Shown here in pieces: positions 25,243 through 35,343 of a stretch of 64,000 bases of DNA (positions are counted from its first letter, which is position 1; every line of letters begins with the position of its first letter). The stretch is from contig PNMW01000058.1 of assembly GCA_013823855.1 (NCBI GenBank), positions 1-64,000 on the forward strand, given 5' to 3'. A program made the position numbers and the translations under genes. The notes beneath the pieces were generated by a model. That model was given only the letters and a program-made list of their open reading frames with translations. It made no database searches and was not told where the DNA came from. This DNA is from Lysobacteraceae bacterium. GTDB lineage: Bacteria; Pseudomonadota; Gammaproteobacteria; Nevskiales; Nevskiaceae.

Positions 25243-26826
25243 TCAGGGCTTGGCGGGCACGCCGAGGGCGAGGAACAGCGGCGCACCCTGACGCTGGACC
25301 AGCATCGGCACGGTCTGTCCCGGCGTCAGCCGCCCGGTGACCTGGGCGTAGCGGTCGGCGCTGTCGATTTCCTGGCTGGCAATCGACAGGATCACGTCGC
25401 CAGTCACCAGGCCGGCATCGCGGCCCGGTCCCGGCCCGACTTCCACGACGCGCACGCCGCCGGACACCACTTTCTCGGCACGCCGTTCGAGATCGCTGAG
25501 CGTCTGCACGACGACGCCGAGCGGACGCCCGGCCGGATCGGCCGGTGCAGCTTTCGAATCGCCGGGGGCAGCGCCATCGCTGCTGCCGCTGCCATCGGCC
25601 AGATCCTGTTCGGCGAGTTCGCCGACCTCGACCTTGACCGTCACCCGGCGGCCGTCGCGCAGCACTTCCAGGGTCACGGTCTCGCCCGGCGTGACGTCGC
25701 CCACCAGCGGCTTCAGCGTCCGCGACGTGGCGATCTCGGTGTCGTTGAACTTGACGATGATGTCGCCGGCCTTGAGGCCGGACTGCTGCGCCGGACTGTC
25801 CGGCAGCACCCGGGCCAGCAGCGCACCGCCCGGCTTGTCCATGCCGAACGAGGCGGCCAGCTTGCGATCGACTTCCTGCATGACGATGCCGAGCCAGCCG
25901 CGCCGTACGCGGCCGGTTTCCTTCAACGATTTCGCGACCTTGGCAGCGACGTCGATCGGAATCGCGAAGGCAACACCCTGGAAACCGCCGTTCTGGCTGT
26001 AGATCTGCGAATTGACGCCGATCACCTCGCCCTTGAGGTTGAACAGCGGGCCGCCGGAATTGCCCGGGTTCACCGCCGCGTCGGTCTGGATGAACGGCAC
26101 GTACTGCTCGGTCTCCAGATTGCGGCCCTTCGCCGAAATGATGCCGGCGGTCACGGTGTAATCGAAGCCGAACGGCGAGCCGATCGCCAGCACCCAGTCG
26201 CCGACCCGGGACTTGCGCACGTCGGCCAGCTTCACCGCCGGCAGGTTCTTGGCGTCGATCTTCAGCAGCGCCAGATCGCTGCGCTCGTCGCTGCCGACCA
26301 GTTCCGCCGGAAACTGGCGGCGATCGGACAGGCGCACGACGATTTCCCTCGCGTTCTTGACCACGTGGTGGTTGGTGACGATGTAACCGTCCGACCACAG
26401 GATGAAGCCGGATCCCAGCGACTGCTCACCCCCCGGACCTGCGCCCTCGTCCGGGAAGCCTTCACCGTCACCTTCGCCTTCGCCGTCCGCCGGCGCATCG
26501 GCCGGATCATCCGAAGTGCCGCCGCTGCCGCCGCCATCGCCCGGCGGATTGCCGCCGCGCGCGCCGTCGCCATGCTCTTCGAGGAATTTCTTCAGCCAGT
26601 CCGGCACGGGTCGGCCATCGCTGCCGGGGCCGGCCGCCGCGGGGGATTCGCTTTCCACCGGCACGGCGCTGATGTTGACCACCGTCGGACTGACTTTTTC
26701 GACCAGCCCCGCGAGTTCCGGCAGACCGGCCGAGCGCTCGGACGAGCAGGCCGCCAGCAGACCGGCAGCGATCAGCACCGGCAGCGCCAGCACGGCGGTC
26801 TTGCGACCGGCGACGATGTGCATCAT
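25243..26826 (-). CDS. mucD: MucD/DegQ-family serine protease with two PDZ domains, predicted lipoprotein
   Basis: LGSGFILWSDGYIVTNHHVV, SDLALLKID, QTDAAVNPGNSGGPLFNLKGEVIGVNSQIYS; N-term VLIAAGLLAAC|SS lipobox; downstream of mucB. Confidence 0.92.
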   Translation of the reverse strand: MMHIVAGRKTAVLALPVLIAAGLLAACSSERSAGLPELAGLVEKVSPTVVNISAVPVESESPAAAGPGSDGRPVPDWLKKFLEEHGDGARGGNPPGDGGGSGGTSDDPADAPADGEGEGDGEGFPDEGAGPGGEQSLGSGFILWSDGYIVTNHHVVKNAREIVVRLSDRRQFPAELVGSDERSDLALLKIDAKNLPAVKLADVRKSRVGDWVLAIGSPFGFDYTVTAGIISAKGRNLETEQYVPFIQTDAAVNPGNSGGPLFNLKGEVIGVNSQIYSQNGGFQGVAFAIPIDVAAKVAKSLKETGRVRRGWLGIVMQEVDRKLAASFGMDKPGGALLARVLPDSPAQQSGLKAGDIIVKFNDTEIATSRTLKPLVGDVTPGETVTLEVLRDGRRVTVKVEVGELAEQDLADGSGSSDGAAPGDSKAAPADPAGRPLGVVVQTLSDLERRAEKVVSGGVRVVEVGPGPGRDAGLVTGDVILSIASQEIDSADRYAQVTGRLTPGQTVPMLVQRQGAPLFLALGVPAKP

Positions 26827-26987
26827 TCAACTCCAGGATGGCCCGGACCGGGGCCGGCGGATCAGCCGCGCGTCAGCGGCAGAAGAGGGTTCAGCGAACG
26901 CGGCAGTTGAACATGGGCTGTGTCGCGGCGGCAAGACGCGATGCCCGAAGCCCGGCGCTTGCCGGGAGGCCACGCCTGTGGCGTGTT

Positions 26988-28073
26988 TCAGCGCGGCTGG
27001 GCCGGATTCGCGGGCGAGGTGATGGTCTGCGTCTGCGGCCCTTCGGACGGCGCCGGACCCCGCGCCGCGGACGCGTCACCCGGACCGGGCAGCGGGACGC
27101 GCAGGTTGTCGCCGATCATCTTGATCGCCGCCCCGGGGACTTCGCCGACGATGGTCACGTGGAACGAGCCGACCACGGTGCCATAGGCCTGCACCGCGCC
27201 GATGTGCGAGGCGCCGCTGACGCCCTTGGCTTCCTGCGAGCGCACCGTCGAGAACACCGAGATCGACGACAGGCCATCGGACAGCAGCAGGTGCTCGACA
27301 TTGCCGGAACCATCGGGCAGCAGGCGATCGTCATGCATCACGACCTTGAAACCGGGCGGCAGCTTGCCGAGCGTCACCTGCGGCTCGCCGTGCTGCTCGG
27401 CCGCCGGAACATCGTCCAGCTTCGGCAGGTTGCGGGTGATCAGGGTGAACTTGCGGGTGTCGACTTCGGTTTCGAAGGCTTCGTCGGGAATCGACTTCGG
27501 GAACGCCACCTCGGTGAACATCACCTGTTCCAGCACCTCGCTGCGAGAGCCGGTCAGGCTGATTTTCAGCGGCAGGCTGGTTTCCTGATCGGTCCAGACT
27601 TCGTAGCCGTAACGGTACTTGTCTCTGGGTCGCACGGTCACCCCGTTGCAGAGCCGGCCGGCGATGCGGCCTTCGCCTTCGCTGCGGAACTCGTAGTGCG
27701 CCTTGAGCTGCTCGACCCGTTCGACGGTGAGCTGGGCCAGGAAACCCTTGAGGCTCGGCCGCTCGACCGACACCGAGCGGCCTTTCGGCGTGATCGAGAT
27801 CAGGCGGTTGTCGATGCGCAGCAACTGCCGGGGATCGCCGGTCAGCGACACCATGCGCTCGCGCTCGCTGTCGTCCTTGTAACGATGCTGTACTCGCAGC
27901 ACCTCGAAACGTTCGTCGCCGCGGTAGATGACCACGCCCTGGTAGTTGCTGGTCCGCGACGCTTCGGCGGCCTGCACCAGCAGGGTTCCGGCGTCGGCAG
28001 ACGCATCACCCGGAGCCGCCTGGGCCGCCTGCGTGGTGCAGGCGACGCCTGCACAAAGCAACCAGCGACGCAT
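26988..28073 (-). CDS. rseB: Sigma-E regulatory protein MucB/RseB
   Basis: Signal peptide; EASRTSNYQGVVIYRGDERFEVLRVQHRY... MucB/RseB N- and C-domains; position after mucA. Confidence 0.92.
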   Translation of the reverse strand: MRRWLLCAGVACTTQAAQAAPGDASADAGTLLVQAAEASRTSNYQGVVIYRGDERFEVLRVQHRYKDDSERERMVSLTGDPRQLLRIDNRLISITPKGRSVSVERPSLKGFLAQLTVERVEQLKAHYEFRSEGEGRIAGRLCNGVTVRPRDKYRYGYEVWTDQETSLPLKISLTGSRSEVLEQVMFTEVAFPKSIPDEAFETEVDTRKFTLITRNLPKLDDVPAAEQHGEPQVTLGKLPPGFKVVMHDDRLLPDGSGNVEHLLLSDGLSSISVFSTVRSQEAKGVSGASHIGAVQAYGTVVGSFHVTIVGEVPGAAIKMIGDNLRVPLPGPGDASAARGPAPSEGPQTQTITSPANPAQPR

Positions 28074-28768
28074 CAGCGGTTACCGTCGGCCGGCCGATAG
28101 CTCGCTTGTTGCGCGACCAGTCGCGGATAGCCCAGCGAACCGCCCATGCCGGCATCGGCACCACGGGTGGCGTGCTGGATCAGGTAATCGGTCAGCTGGC
28201 GCTTGGACTCGGCGTCGAGATCATCCCAGGCCTGATTCTTCTCGCTGGCGACCTCGACCGGCAGCGTGCCGGTGAACTGGCCACCGGCGCCAATCTTGAC
28301 GATGTCCGAGCCGGACTCCGCCTGCGCGGTCTGCTCCGCCGTCGGCGCACCGCCATCGATCGGCCGGTCGAGCAGGTTGCGTCCACCGATCGCCACCACC
28401 GCGGTGATCGACGCCGCGACGGCCAGTCCGGCGAATCGTTGCCAGCGCAGGCTGCGGGCACTGACCGCCGATGCGGCAGCCGGCATTGGCGCCGGCGGCG
28501 CCACGGACCGCGGTCGCAGCAGCACGACCTTGGACGGCACGGCAACTTCCGGCTCGTCGTCGAGCGCGGCCATGATGCTGGCGGTCAGGTCGAGACGCGG
28601 CCTGGCGATCGCGACGCCCGCCAGCGCATCCCGGGTCAGGCACATGCGGGTCCAGCGCGCTTTCAGCGCCGGCGACCGTTCGATCGCCGCGAGCGCGGCC
28701 TCGACCTCGTCCGGGGTGCATTCACCGTCCAACAGCGCCGACAGCAGTTCTTCAGACATTTCGCTCAT
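28073..28768 (-). CDS. rseA: Anti-sigma factor MucA/RseA
   Basis: MSEMSEELLSALLDGECTPDEVEAALAAIERSPALKARWTRMCLTRDAL; single TM; between rpoE and mucB. Confidence 0.92.
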   Translation of the reverse strand: MSEMSEELLSALLDGECTPDEVEAALAAIERSPALKARWTRMCLTRDALAGVAIARPRLDLTASIMAALDDEPEVAVPSKVVLLRPRSVAPPAPMPAAASAVSARSLRWQRFAGLAVAASITAVVAIGGRNLLDRPIDGGAPTAEQTAQAESGSDIVKIGAGGQFTGTLPVEVASEKNQAWDDLDAESKRQLTDYLIQHATRGADAGMGGSLGYPRLVAQQASYRPADGNR

Positions 28769-28901
28769 TCCGGACCGGGCCTTGAAGCCGCGACATGGGA
28801 CATTAACCGCGGCTGAACACAAAAGTTCCAACCGCCTACTGGCAAAAACGAATCAAGCTTCATGCGGGTGCATCGAAACGGACTGACGGTCATCGGACCC
28901 T

Positions 28902-29474
28902 TCAACTCATCAATGGGTTCACGACTGCGTCAATTGCTTCCCGGGCGCGGAAGATCCGCGAGCGCACCGTCCCGATCGGGCAGTCCATGGCCTCGGCAAT
29001 TTCTTCGTAGCTCAGACCTTCCAGCTCGCGCAGCACGATCGCCTGGCGCAGGTCCGGCGGCAGCTTGGCGATCACTTCGCCCACCTTCTGCTTGATCTCG
29101 TCGGACAGCAGCAGCGATTCCGGCGTGTCGACGTCGCTCAGGTGCTCGGTGTGGCCGAACTGCTCGGCATCGACGATATCGATATCCTGGGTCGACGGCC
29201 GGCGGCCGCGCGACACCAGATGATTCTTCGCCGTGTTGATGCCGATCCGGTACAGCCAGGTGTAGAACGCGCTGTTGCCCTGGAAGCCCTTCAGCGCGCG
29301 CCAGGCCTTGATCAGGGTTTCCTGGGCGACGTCCGGAGCATCGCCGTCGCCAACCAGACGGCTGACCAGCTGCACGATTTTGTGCTGGTACTTGCGAACC
29401 AGCAGTTCGAATGCCCGCTTGTCGCCTTTCTGCGCAAGGACAACCAGTTCTTCGTCGGTGATGTCGGGATTCAT
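28902..29474 (-). CDS. rpoE: ECF RNA polymerase sigma-E factor (AlgU/RpoE)
   Basis: ITDEELVVLAQKGDKRAFELLVRKYQHKIVQLVSRLVGDGDAPDVAQETLIKAWRALKGFQGNSAFYTWLYRIGINTAKNHLVSRGRR. Confidence 0.97.
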   Translation of the reverse strand: MNPDITDEELVVLAQKGDKRAFELLVRKYQHKIVQLVSRLVGDGDAPDVAQETLIKAWRALKGFQGNSAFYTWLYRIGINTAKNHLVSRGRRPSTQDIDIVDAEQFGHTEHLSDVDTPESLLLSDEIKQKVGEVIAKLPPDLRQAIVLRELEGLSYEEIAEAMDCPIGTVRSRIFRAREAIDAVVNPLMS

Positions 29475-29587
29475 GCGCTTTGGGAGGACGGGGTGCCGCA
29501 CCCGCGTCGCCGGGGATTCTGGCTAAACTCCGCGACTGTTCGTAGTCGTCAGCGTTCAACAAATACTAGCAAGCCCCACACTCCTGC

Positions 29588-31177
29588 GTGAACGAATCCG
29601 ATGTGCTGATCCTCGGCAGTGGCGCCGCCGGACTCTCTGCAGCGCTGCGCCTGGCCAAGGCCGGCCATCGCGTCTGCGTGGTCTCCAAGGGCACCCTCGC
29701 CAGCGGATCGACCTTGTGGGCGCAGGGCGGCATCTCCGCCGTCCTCGACGAGGAGGATTCGGTCGAAGCCCACGTCCAGGACACGCTGATCGCTGGCGCC
29801 GGCCTTTGCGACGAGGCCGCTGTCCGCTTCACTGTCGAGCGTGGTCCCGAGTGCATCGCCTGGCTGGTCGACCAGGGCGTGGTGTTCACCCATGCCGATG
29901 GCGAACTCAGAGGTCAGCGGCTGCACCTGACCCGTGAAGGCGGCCACAGCCACCGCCGCGTGGTGCACGCCGCCGACGCCACCGGCCACGCGGTGGAAAC
30001 CACGCTGGCCGCGCTGGCCGAAGGCCATCCGCTGATCGAGGTGCGCGAGCGCACCGTCGCCGTCGACCTGATCGTCGACAAGACCGCACGCCGCGTGCAG
30101 GGCGCCTATCTGTACGACCGGCGCGGCAAGGGCATCGAAGCGGTCGCCGCCAAGGCCGTGATCCTGGCCACCGGCGGCGCCAATCAGGTGTACCTGTATT
30201 CGTCGAATCCGTTCGGCGCCTCCGGCGACGGCATCGCGATGGCCTGGCGCGCCGGTTGCCGGGTCGCGAACATGGAATTCATGCAGTTCCATCCGACCAC
30301 GCTGTACCACGGCGATTCGCGCTCGTTCCTGATTTCCGAAGCGCTCAGAGGCGAAGGCGCGACCCTGCACGTGCCGAACCCGGATGGCAGCGTCGGCGAG
30401 CGTTTCATGGCGCGCTTCGATGCCCGCGGCGAACTGGCCCCGCGCGACATCGTGGCGCGCGCCATCGACCACGAGATGAAGCGCCTCGGCGTCAAGCACG
30501 TCTGGCTCGATATCAGCCACAAGCCCGCCGAGTTCGTCCGCGAGCATTTTCCGTCGATCCACGCCCACTGCCTGAAACTCGGCCTGGACATCACCCGGCA
30601 GCCGATCCCGGTGGTGCCGTCGGCGCATTTCACCTGCGGCGGCGTGGTCACCGATCTCGACGCCCGCACCGACATCGCCGGGCTCTACGCGGCAGGAGAA
30701 TGCGCCAGCACCGGCCTGCACGGCGCCAATCGCCTGGCCTCGAATTCGCTGCTCGAATGCCTGGTGTTCGCCGATGCCGCCGCCAACGACCTGATCCGCG
30801 AACTGCCAAACCTGCCGGCGCCGCCGGCGCTCAAGCCCTGGGACGAATCGCGGGTCTCGGATTCCGACGAAGATGTCGTGGTCAGCCACAACTGGCTGGA
30901 ACTGCGCACCTTCATGTGGGACTACGTCGGCATCGTCCGCACCTCCAAGCGCCTGCTGCGCGCCCGGCACCGGGTGGCGCTGCTGAAGCGCGAGATCATC
31001 GAGTTCTACCAGCACTACCGGGTCAGCCATCACCTGATCGAGCTGCGCAATCTGGTCACCGTCGCGGAACTCATCGTCGACTCGGCGCTGGCCCGCCGCG
31101 AAAGCCGCGGCCTGCACTACACGCTGGATTTCCCGGAAACCGAGCCGGTCGCCGTCCCGACCGTGCTGAGCCCCTGA
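29588..31177 (+). CDS. nadB: L-aspartate oxidase
   Basis: [92 protein letters not shown] start. Confidence 0.96.
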   Translation: MNESDVLILGSGAAGLSAALRLAKAGHRVCVVSKGTLASGSTLWAQGGISAVLDEEDSVEAHVQDTLIAGAGLCDEAAVRFTVERGPECIAWLVDQGVVFTHADGELRGQRLHLTREGGHSHRRVVHAADATGHAVETTLAALAEGHPLIEVRERTVAVDLIVDKTARRVQGAYLYDRRGKGIEAVAAKAVILATGGANQVYLYSSNPFGASGDGIAMAWRAGCRVANMEFMQFHPTTLYHGDSRSFLISEALRGEGATLHVPNPDGSVGERFMARFDARGELAPRDIVARAIDHEMKRLGVKHVWLDISHKPAEFVREHFPSIHAHCLKLGLDITRQPIPVVPSAHFTCGGVVTDLDARTDIAGLYAAGECASTGLHGANRLASNSLLECLVFADAAANDLIRELPNLPAPPALKPWDESRVSDSDEDVVVSHNWLELRTFMWDYVGIVRTSKRLLRARHRVALLKREIIEFYQHYRVSHHLIELRNLVTVAELIVDSALARRESRGLHYTLDFPETEPVAVPTVLSP

Positions 31178-31187
31178 GCCGGTCGCG

Positions 31188-31793
31188 ATGACCCGGCCCG
31201 ACTCCGTGATCCTCTGCGGCGGCGCCGGACAACGCCTCGACGGCGTCGACAAGCCGCTGGAACCGCTGGCCGGCCGGCCGCTGTTCGAACACGTGCTGCA
31301 GCGGATCGCAGGCCAGGCCGGCGAGATCATCGTCAGCGCCAACCGCAACGCGGCGCAGTACGCGGGCTATGGCCTGCGGGTGGTCGACGATGGCCGCCAC
31401 GCCGGTCGCGGCCCGCTGGCCGGGATCGCCGCCGGGCTGGCCGTCGCCAATGCCGGGGATGTGCTGGTCGTGCCCGGCGATGCGCCGCTGCTGCCCGACG
31501 ATCTCGCGGTCCGCCTCGACGAAGCCCGGCACCGCGCGGGCGCCGCCATCGCCTTCGTCGACGACGGCCACGGCCCGCAGCCGCTGTGCTGCCTGCTGCC
31601 GCGCGCCCTGCTGGCGGATCTGCAGCGCTACCTCGACGACGGCGGCAGCACGCCGCGCGACTGGCAGGCGCGCCATCGCGCGATCGGTGTCAGCTTCGCC
31701 GAATGGCCACGCTGGGGCTGGAGCGCCAACACGCCCGAGGAATGGCAGGACGCCGAGCTGCGGCTGTCCGACCACCTGAGCATCACCGAGTGA
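31188..31793 (+). CDS. mobA: Molybdenum cofactor guanylyltransferase
   Basis: SVILCGGAGQRLDGVDKPLEPLAGRPLFEHVL; GPLAGIAAGLAVA. Confidence 0.92.
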   Translation: MTRPDSVILCGGAGQRLDGVDKPLEPLAGRPLFEHVLQRIAGQAGEIIVSANRNAAQYAGYGLRVVDDGRHAGRGPLAGIAAGLAVANAGDVLVVPGDAPLLPDDLAVRLDEARHRAGAAIAFVDDGHGPQPLCCLLPRALLADLQRYLDDGGSTPRDWQARHRAIGVSFAEWPRWGWSANTPEEWQDAELRLSDHLSITE

Positions 31794-31800
31794 ACCCGCC

Positions 31801-33039
31801 ATGGCCATGATCGCGCTCGAAGACGCCCTCGCCGCCTATGCCCGCACGGTGCGGCCGCTGCCCGCCGTCGAGCGGCCGACCATCGAGGCCTGCGGCCAGG
31901 TGCTGGCCGCCGCCGCGCACGCGCAGACCGATCTGCCGCGCTTCGACCAGAGCGCGCTCGACGGCTACTGCTTTGCGACCGGCGACCTCGCCGGGGCCAG
32001 TGCCGCCGATCCGGTGCGCCTGCCGATCGTCCAGACCATCGCCGCCAGCGGTCACGCCAGCCGCCCGGTCCTGAAGCCGGGCACTGCGGCGCGGATCTTC
32101 ACCGGCGCCATGCTGCCGATCGGCGCCGATGCGATGCAGGCCCAGGAACGGGCGCAGCGCGACGGCGACGCGCTGCTGTTCGCGAAACCGTTTCCGAGCG
32201 GCCGCAACATCCGCCGGCAGGCCGAGGAGCTGACCAGGGGCACCGTGCTGGCCGACGCCGGCCAGCGCATCGGCCCGGGGCTGCTGGCCTCGCTGGTCAA
32301 TGCCGAAGTCGCCACCGTTCGCGTCCACCGCCCGCCGCGGATCCGGGTCTTCGTCACCGGCGACGAGATCCGCCCGGCCGGCAGCGCGCTCAAGCCCGGC
32401 GAGATCCATGACGCCAACGGGCCGCTGATCTCGGCACTGCTGCGCAGCCAGGGCGTCGAGACGCCGCCGCCGGTCCACCTCGGCGACGATCCGGCTGCCG
32501 TGCGCGCCGCGCTCGAAACAGCCCTGGCCGAAGCCGATCTGGTGATCACCGCCGGTGGCGCTTCGGTCGGCGACAAGGATTTCCTGCCGGCGGCCGCCGA
32601 ATCGCTCGGCGTGCAGCGGGTGTTCTGGAAGGTCGCCCAGAAGCCGGCCAAACCGCTGTTCTTCGGCGTGCGCGAAGACGCCGACGGCCGGCAGCGGCTG
32701 ATGATGGCGCTGCCCGGCAATCCGGGCGCGGTGCTGATCAGCATGGTGCTGCATGTGCGACTGGTGCTCGACCACCTGGCCGGACTGCAGCGTCCGGACC
32801 TCGGCTGGACCCGAGGCGTGCTCGACCATCCGGTCGAGCGCGACGACGAGCGCGCCCGTCTGGTCCGCATGCGCCTGCGCCGTGACGAAAACGGCGTTGC
32901 CCGGCTGAATCCGCTGCCTCGGCAGGATTCGCACATGCTGTCGAACCTCGGGCGCGCCGACGTGCTGGTCTGGGTCGAAGCCGGAACCGATCCGGTGCCG
33001 GCCGGCGCCGCGCTGCGCTGGATCGCGCTGCCGGAATGA
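31801..33039 (+). CDS. moeA: Molybdopterin molybdenumtransferase
   Basis: LPRFDQSALDGYCFA, ARIFTGAMLPIGADAM, ITAGGASVGDKDFL, MALPGNPGAV. Confidence 0.95.
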   Translation: MAMIALEDALAAYARTVRPLPAVERPTIEACGQVLAAAAHAQTDLPRFDQSALDGYCFATGDLAGASAADPVRLPIVQTIAASGHASRPVLKPGTAARIFTGAMLPIGADAMQAQERAQRDGDALLFAKPFPSGRNIRRQAEELTRGTVLADAGQRIGPGLLASLVNAEVATVRVHRPPRIRVFVTGDEIRPAGSALKPGEIHDANGPLISALLRSQGVETPPPVHLGDDPAAVRAALETALAEADLVITAGGASVGDKDFLPAAAESLGVQRVFWKVAQKPAKPLFFGVREDADGRQRLMMALPGNPGAVLISMVLHVRLVLDHLAGLQRPDLGWTRGVLDHPVERDDERARLVRMRLRRDENGVARLNPLPRQDSHMLSNLGRADVLVWVEAGTDPVPAGAALRWIALPE

Positions 33040-34232
33040 GCCCGGCGGCAGCGGACGCATACGCGGCCGAGATCCACGCCGTCACCGACCGTCTGCTGCT
33101 CGAACACGGCGAGTTCGATCCGTTCGAGTTCCTGCTGCGTCGCGGCTGGCTCGATTACGCCGACTTCAGCGCCTGGCAGCGTGGCGCCCCGGTATCGCTG
33201 CAGGCCGTGCTGCAGACACCGGTCGACACGGCGATCGCCGCGCTCGAACGGGCGCAGCGCTACGCCCGCGCCCAGGGCCTGCAGCTCGAACGGCGCCCGG
33301 CCGGCGGCGGCGAGATCGGCCGCGATCCGCATTTCGCGCTGCTCTGCAGCAGCCTGCTGAAGCGGCCAGGCGATCGCCCGCAGGGCGATCTGTTCCAGGA
33401 CAGCGCCGCCCTGTTCACCCTCGATGCGTTGCGCGCCGCCCTCGCCCGCCACGATCACGCGGCCATCGCCGCGCTGCTGTCGCGCCTGCAGCGCGAGGCG
33501 CCGCGCGAGGTGCCCGGCTATGCCGCGCTGCACGCGGCGATCGACGGCGATCCGGCCCAGACCGCGGCGCAGCGGCGGCTGCAGATCGAGCAGCAGCTGG
33601 CGCCGGCCGCACAGCGCCTGCTCGGACCGGCGGCGCGCGGCTATCTGGCGCCGCTGTGGATCGCGCTGGCGCAGAGGCTGACCAGGGAATCGCCGGACGC
33701 CGACGACCTGCAGCTGCACCCCAGCCATGCCTGGATGGCGGCCGGCCACTGGCGCGACGCCGCGGCCAGCATCACCGCGTCATCGCGCGACTGGACCCGG
33801 GCGCCGGCGCTGATCACCCGGCTGGCGCTGATCCAGGCCCGCCAGCACCGGCTGGCGGAGTCGCGACGCCTGCGCATGCGCCTGTGCTGGCAGTTCCCGG
33901 ACGCCGCCAGCGCGATGTTCGACCGGCTGGGCGCGGATGATCCCGACAGCGCGCTGCTACGCCGCTGGCCGGAGTTCCAGCGGGCCGAGCCAGCGCTGCC
34001 GGTCAGCCGCTTCCCGGCCTGGCTGCTGCTGGCCGATCCGCGGCAGCGCGACTGGCTGCCGCCCGACCAGCCGCCGGTCACGCTGGCGTCCGATGACGAC
34101 CAGGCCTGCTACCGCGCGCTGCACCGCCTGCTCGGCGCCCCGGACGATCTCGATGCGCGCCGCGCGCTGAAGGCGGCACAGCCGGAATTGCTGCAGGCCT
34201 TTCTCGGCCTGCGCGCCCGCGGCGCGGTCTGA
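33036..34232 (+). CDS. Hypothetical protein, translationally coupled to moeA
   Basis: ATGA overlap with moeA; Ala/Leu/Arg-rich helical protein, no family recognised. Confidence 0.7.
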   Translation: MSPAAADAYAAEIHAVTDRLLLEHGEFDPFEFLLRRGWLDYADFSAWQRGAPVSLQAVLQTPVDTAIAALERAQRYARAQGLQLERRPAGGGEIGRDPHFALLCSSLLKRPGDRPQGDLFQDSAALFTLDALRAALARHDHAAIAALLSRLQREAPREVPGYAALHAAIDGDPAQTAAQRRLQIEQQLAPAAQRLLGPAARGYLAPLWIALAQRLTRESPDADDLQLHPSHAWMAAGHWRDAAASITASSRDWTRAPALITRLALIQARQHRLAESRRLRMRLCWQFPDAASAMFDRLGADDPDSALLRRWPEFQRAEPALPVSRFPAWLLLADPRQRDWLPPDQPPVTLASDDDQACYRALHRLLGAPDDLDARRALKAAQPELLQAFLGLRARGAV

Positions 34233-34468
34233 CCTCTTTTCGGTCGTCTTCCCGGGCGCCGTGACAGCGATCGCCGACCGGTCCGCCGGCGGGATGACCA
34301 CGGCGTGGTGGCCGGCAGTCGGCATGGCGACGCAAGGGCTGGCCGGCACCGGGTGGCAATCGTGAAGGGCACGACGAGCGCAACCGGATCCGGGCGGAAT
34401 CCCGACCCCGCAAGACGTCCGGCCGGGAGCAACCGCCCCCGACTTCATCGTCGGCGGCGCCCCTCGTC

Positions 34469-35191
34469 TCAGGCGAACGGCAGGAAGCGGCCGGTGCGGG
34501 CGGCGTAGTCGCGATACGGCTGGCCGAGTTCCTCGCGCAGCCCGCGTTCCTCGAAATGCACGCCGATGAACACGTACAACGTCATGCCGAGACTGAACAG
34601 CAGGTGGCTGGCGGTCATGTTCGGCGTCGCCCAGAACGCGATGAAGATGCCGGTCATCATCGGATGGCGGACCCAGCGGTAGAAATAGTGCTCCCGGAAC
34701 GCGACCGGCGTGTAGCTCCTGCGCACCAGATTCAGCCAGACCTGACGCAGACCGAAAAGATCGAAATGGTTGGTCAGGAAGGTCGACACCAGCACGATCA
34801 GCCAGCCGAGACCGCCGAGCGCGTACAGCGCCATCGACAGCGTCGGGTCTTCGACCTTCCAGACCTGTCCGGCCAATGGCTGCCAGTGCAGGTAGATCGC
34901 GATCAGTACGAGATTGGTCGCCATCACGTAGCTGCTGCGCTCGACGGCCTTCGGTACCCAGGCGGTGAACCAGCGCTTGAATCCGGCCCGCGCCATGACG
35001 CTGTGCTGGATACCGAACAATGCGATCAGCCCGACGTTGACTGCCAGGGCCATTCCGGCCGCGCCAGGCTCGCCGCTGCTGACCGACTTGATGCCCGGTA
35101 CATCATTGACGAAACCAACCAGATACACGAACACCGCGAAGAAGATCGCGTAGCAGACCACGCCATAGGCGAAGCTCAGGTAACGGCTCAT
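34469..35191 (-). CDS. NnrU/isoprenylcysteine-methyltransferase-like membrane methyltransferase (possible methanethiol S-methyltransferase)
   Basis: Multi-TM; HSVMARAGFKRW, FREHYFYRWVRHPMMTGIFIAFWATPNMTASHLLFSLGMTLYVFIGVHFEERGL. Confidence 0.75.
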   Translation of the reverse strand: MSRYLSFAYGVVCYAIFFAVFVYLVGFVNDVPGIKSVSSGEPGAAGMALAVNVGLIALFGIQHSVMARAGFKRWFTAWVPKAVERSSYVMATNLVLIAIYLHWQPLAGQVWKVEDPTLSMALYALGGLGWLIVLVSTFLTNHFDLFGLRQVWLNLVRRSYTPVAFREHYFYRWVRHPMMTGIFIAFWATPNMTASHLLFSLGMTLYVFIGVHFEERGLREELGQPYRDYAARTGRFLPFA

Positions 35192-35286
35192 CAGGGTCAG
35201 GCTCCGGCGTGGGCGATAAGACCGGGAGCCTGCCTGAACGACCGCAATCCGCGCAAAGCGGGCGCGCCCGCATCAACCGCATCACG

Positions 35287-35319
35287 AAAAAGGCCCCGCA
35301 GCGAGCAGGCTGCGGGGCC
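35287..35319 (-). terminator. Rho-independent terminator of the 5'-nucleotidase gene
   Basis: Minus strand GGCCCCGCAG-cctgctcg-CTGCGGGGCC-TTTTT, ~25 nt after the stop. Confidence 0.88.
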
Positions 35320-35343
35320 GTGTCGGCGTGCCGGAACTCGAGC

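Noticed and set aside
13220-31348. Long opposite-strand ORFs (e.g. 13220-14911 +, 16122-18179 +, 20672-23626 + 984 aa, 24028-26910 + 960 aa, 29549-31348 -, 34556-35464 +, 35209-37332 +)
   Set aside because: Shadow ORFs of high-GC coding sequence: His/Arg/Asp/Ala-rich low-complexity translations with no family motifs, each exactly antisense to a gene with clear motifs
34233-34468. GC-rich convergent intergenic region as a structured RNA or riboswitch
   Set aside because: No recognisable core motifs; lies downstream of both flanking genes, so a 5' riboswitch is unlikely
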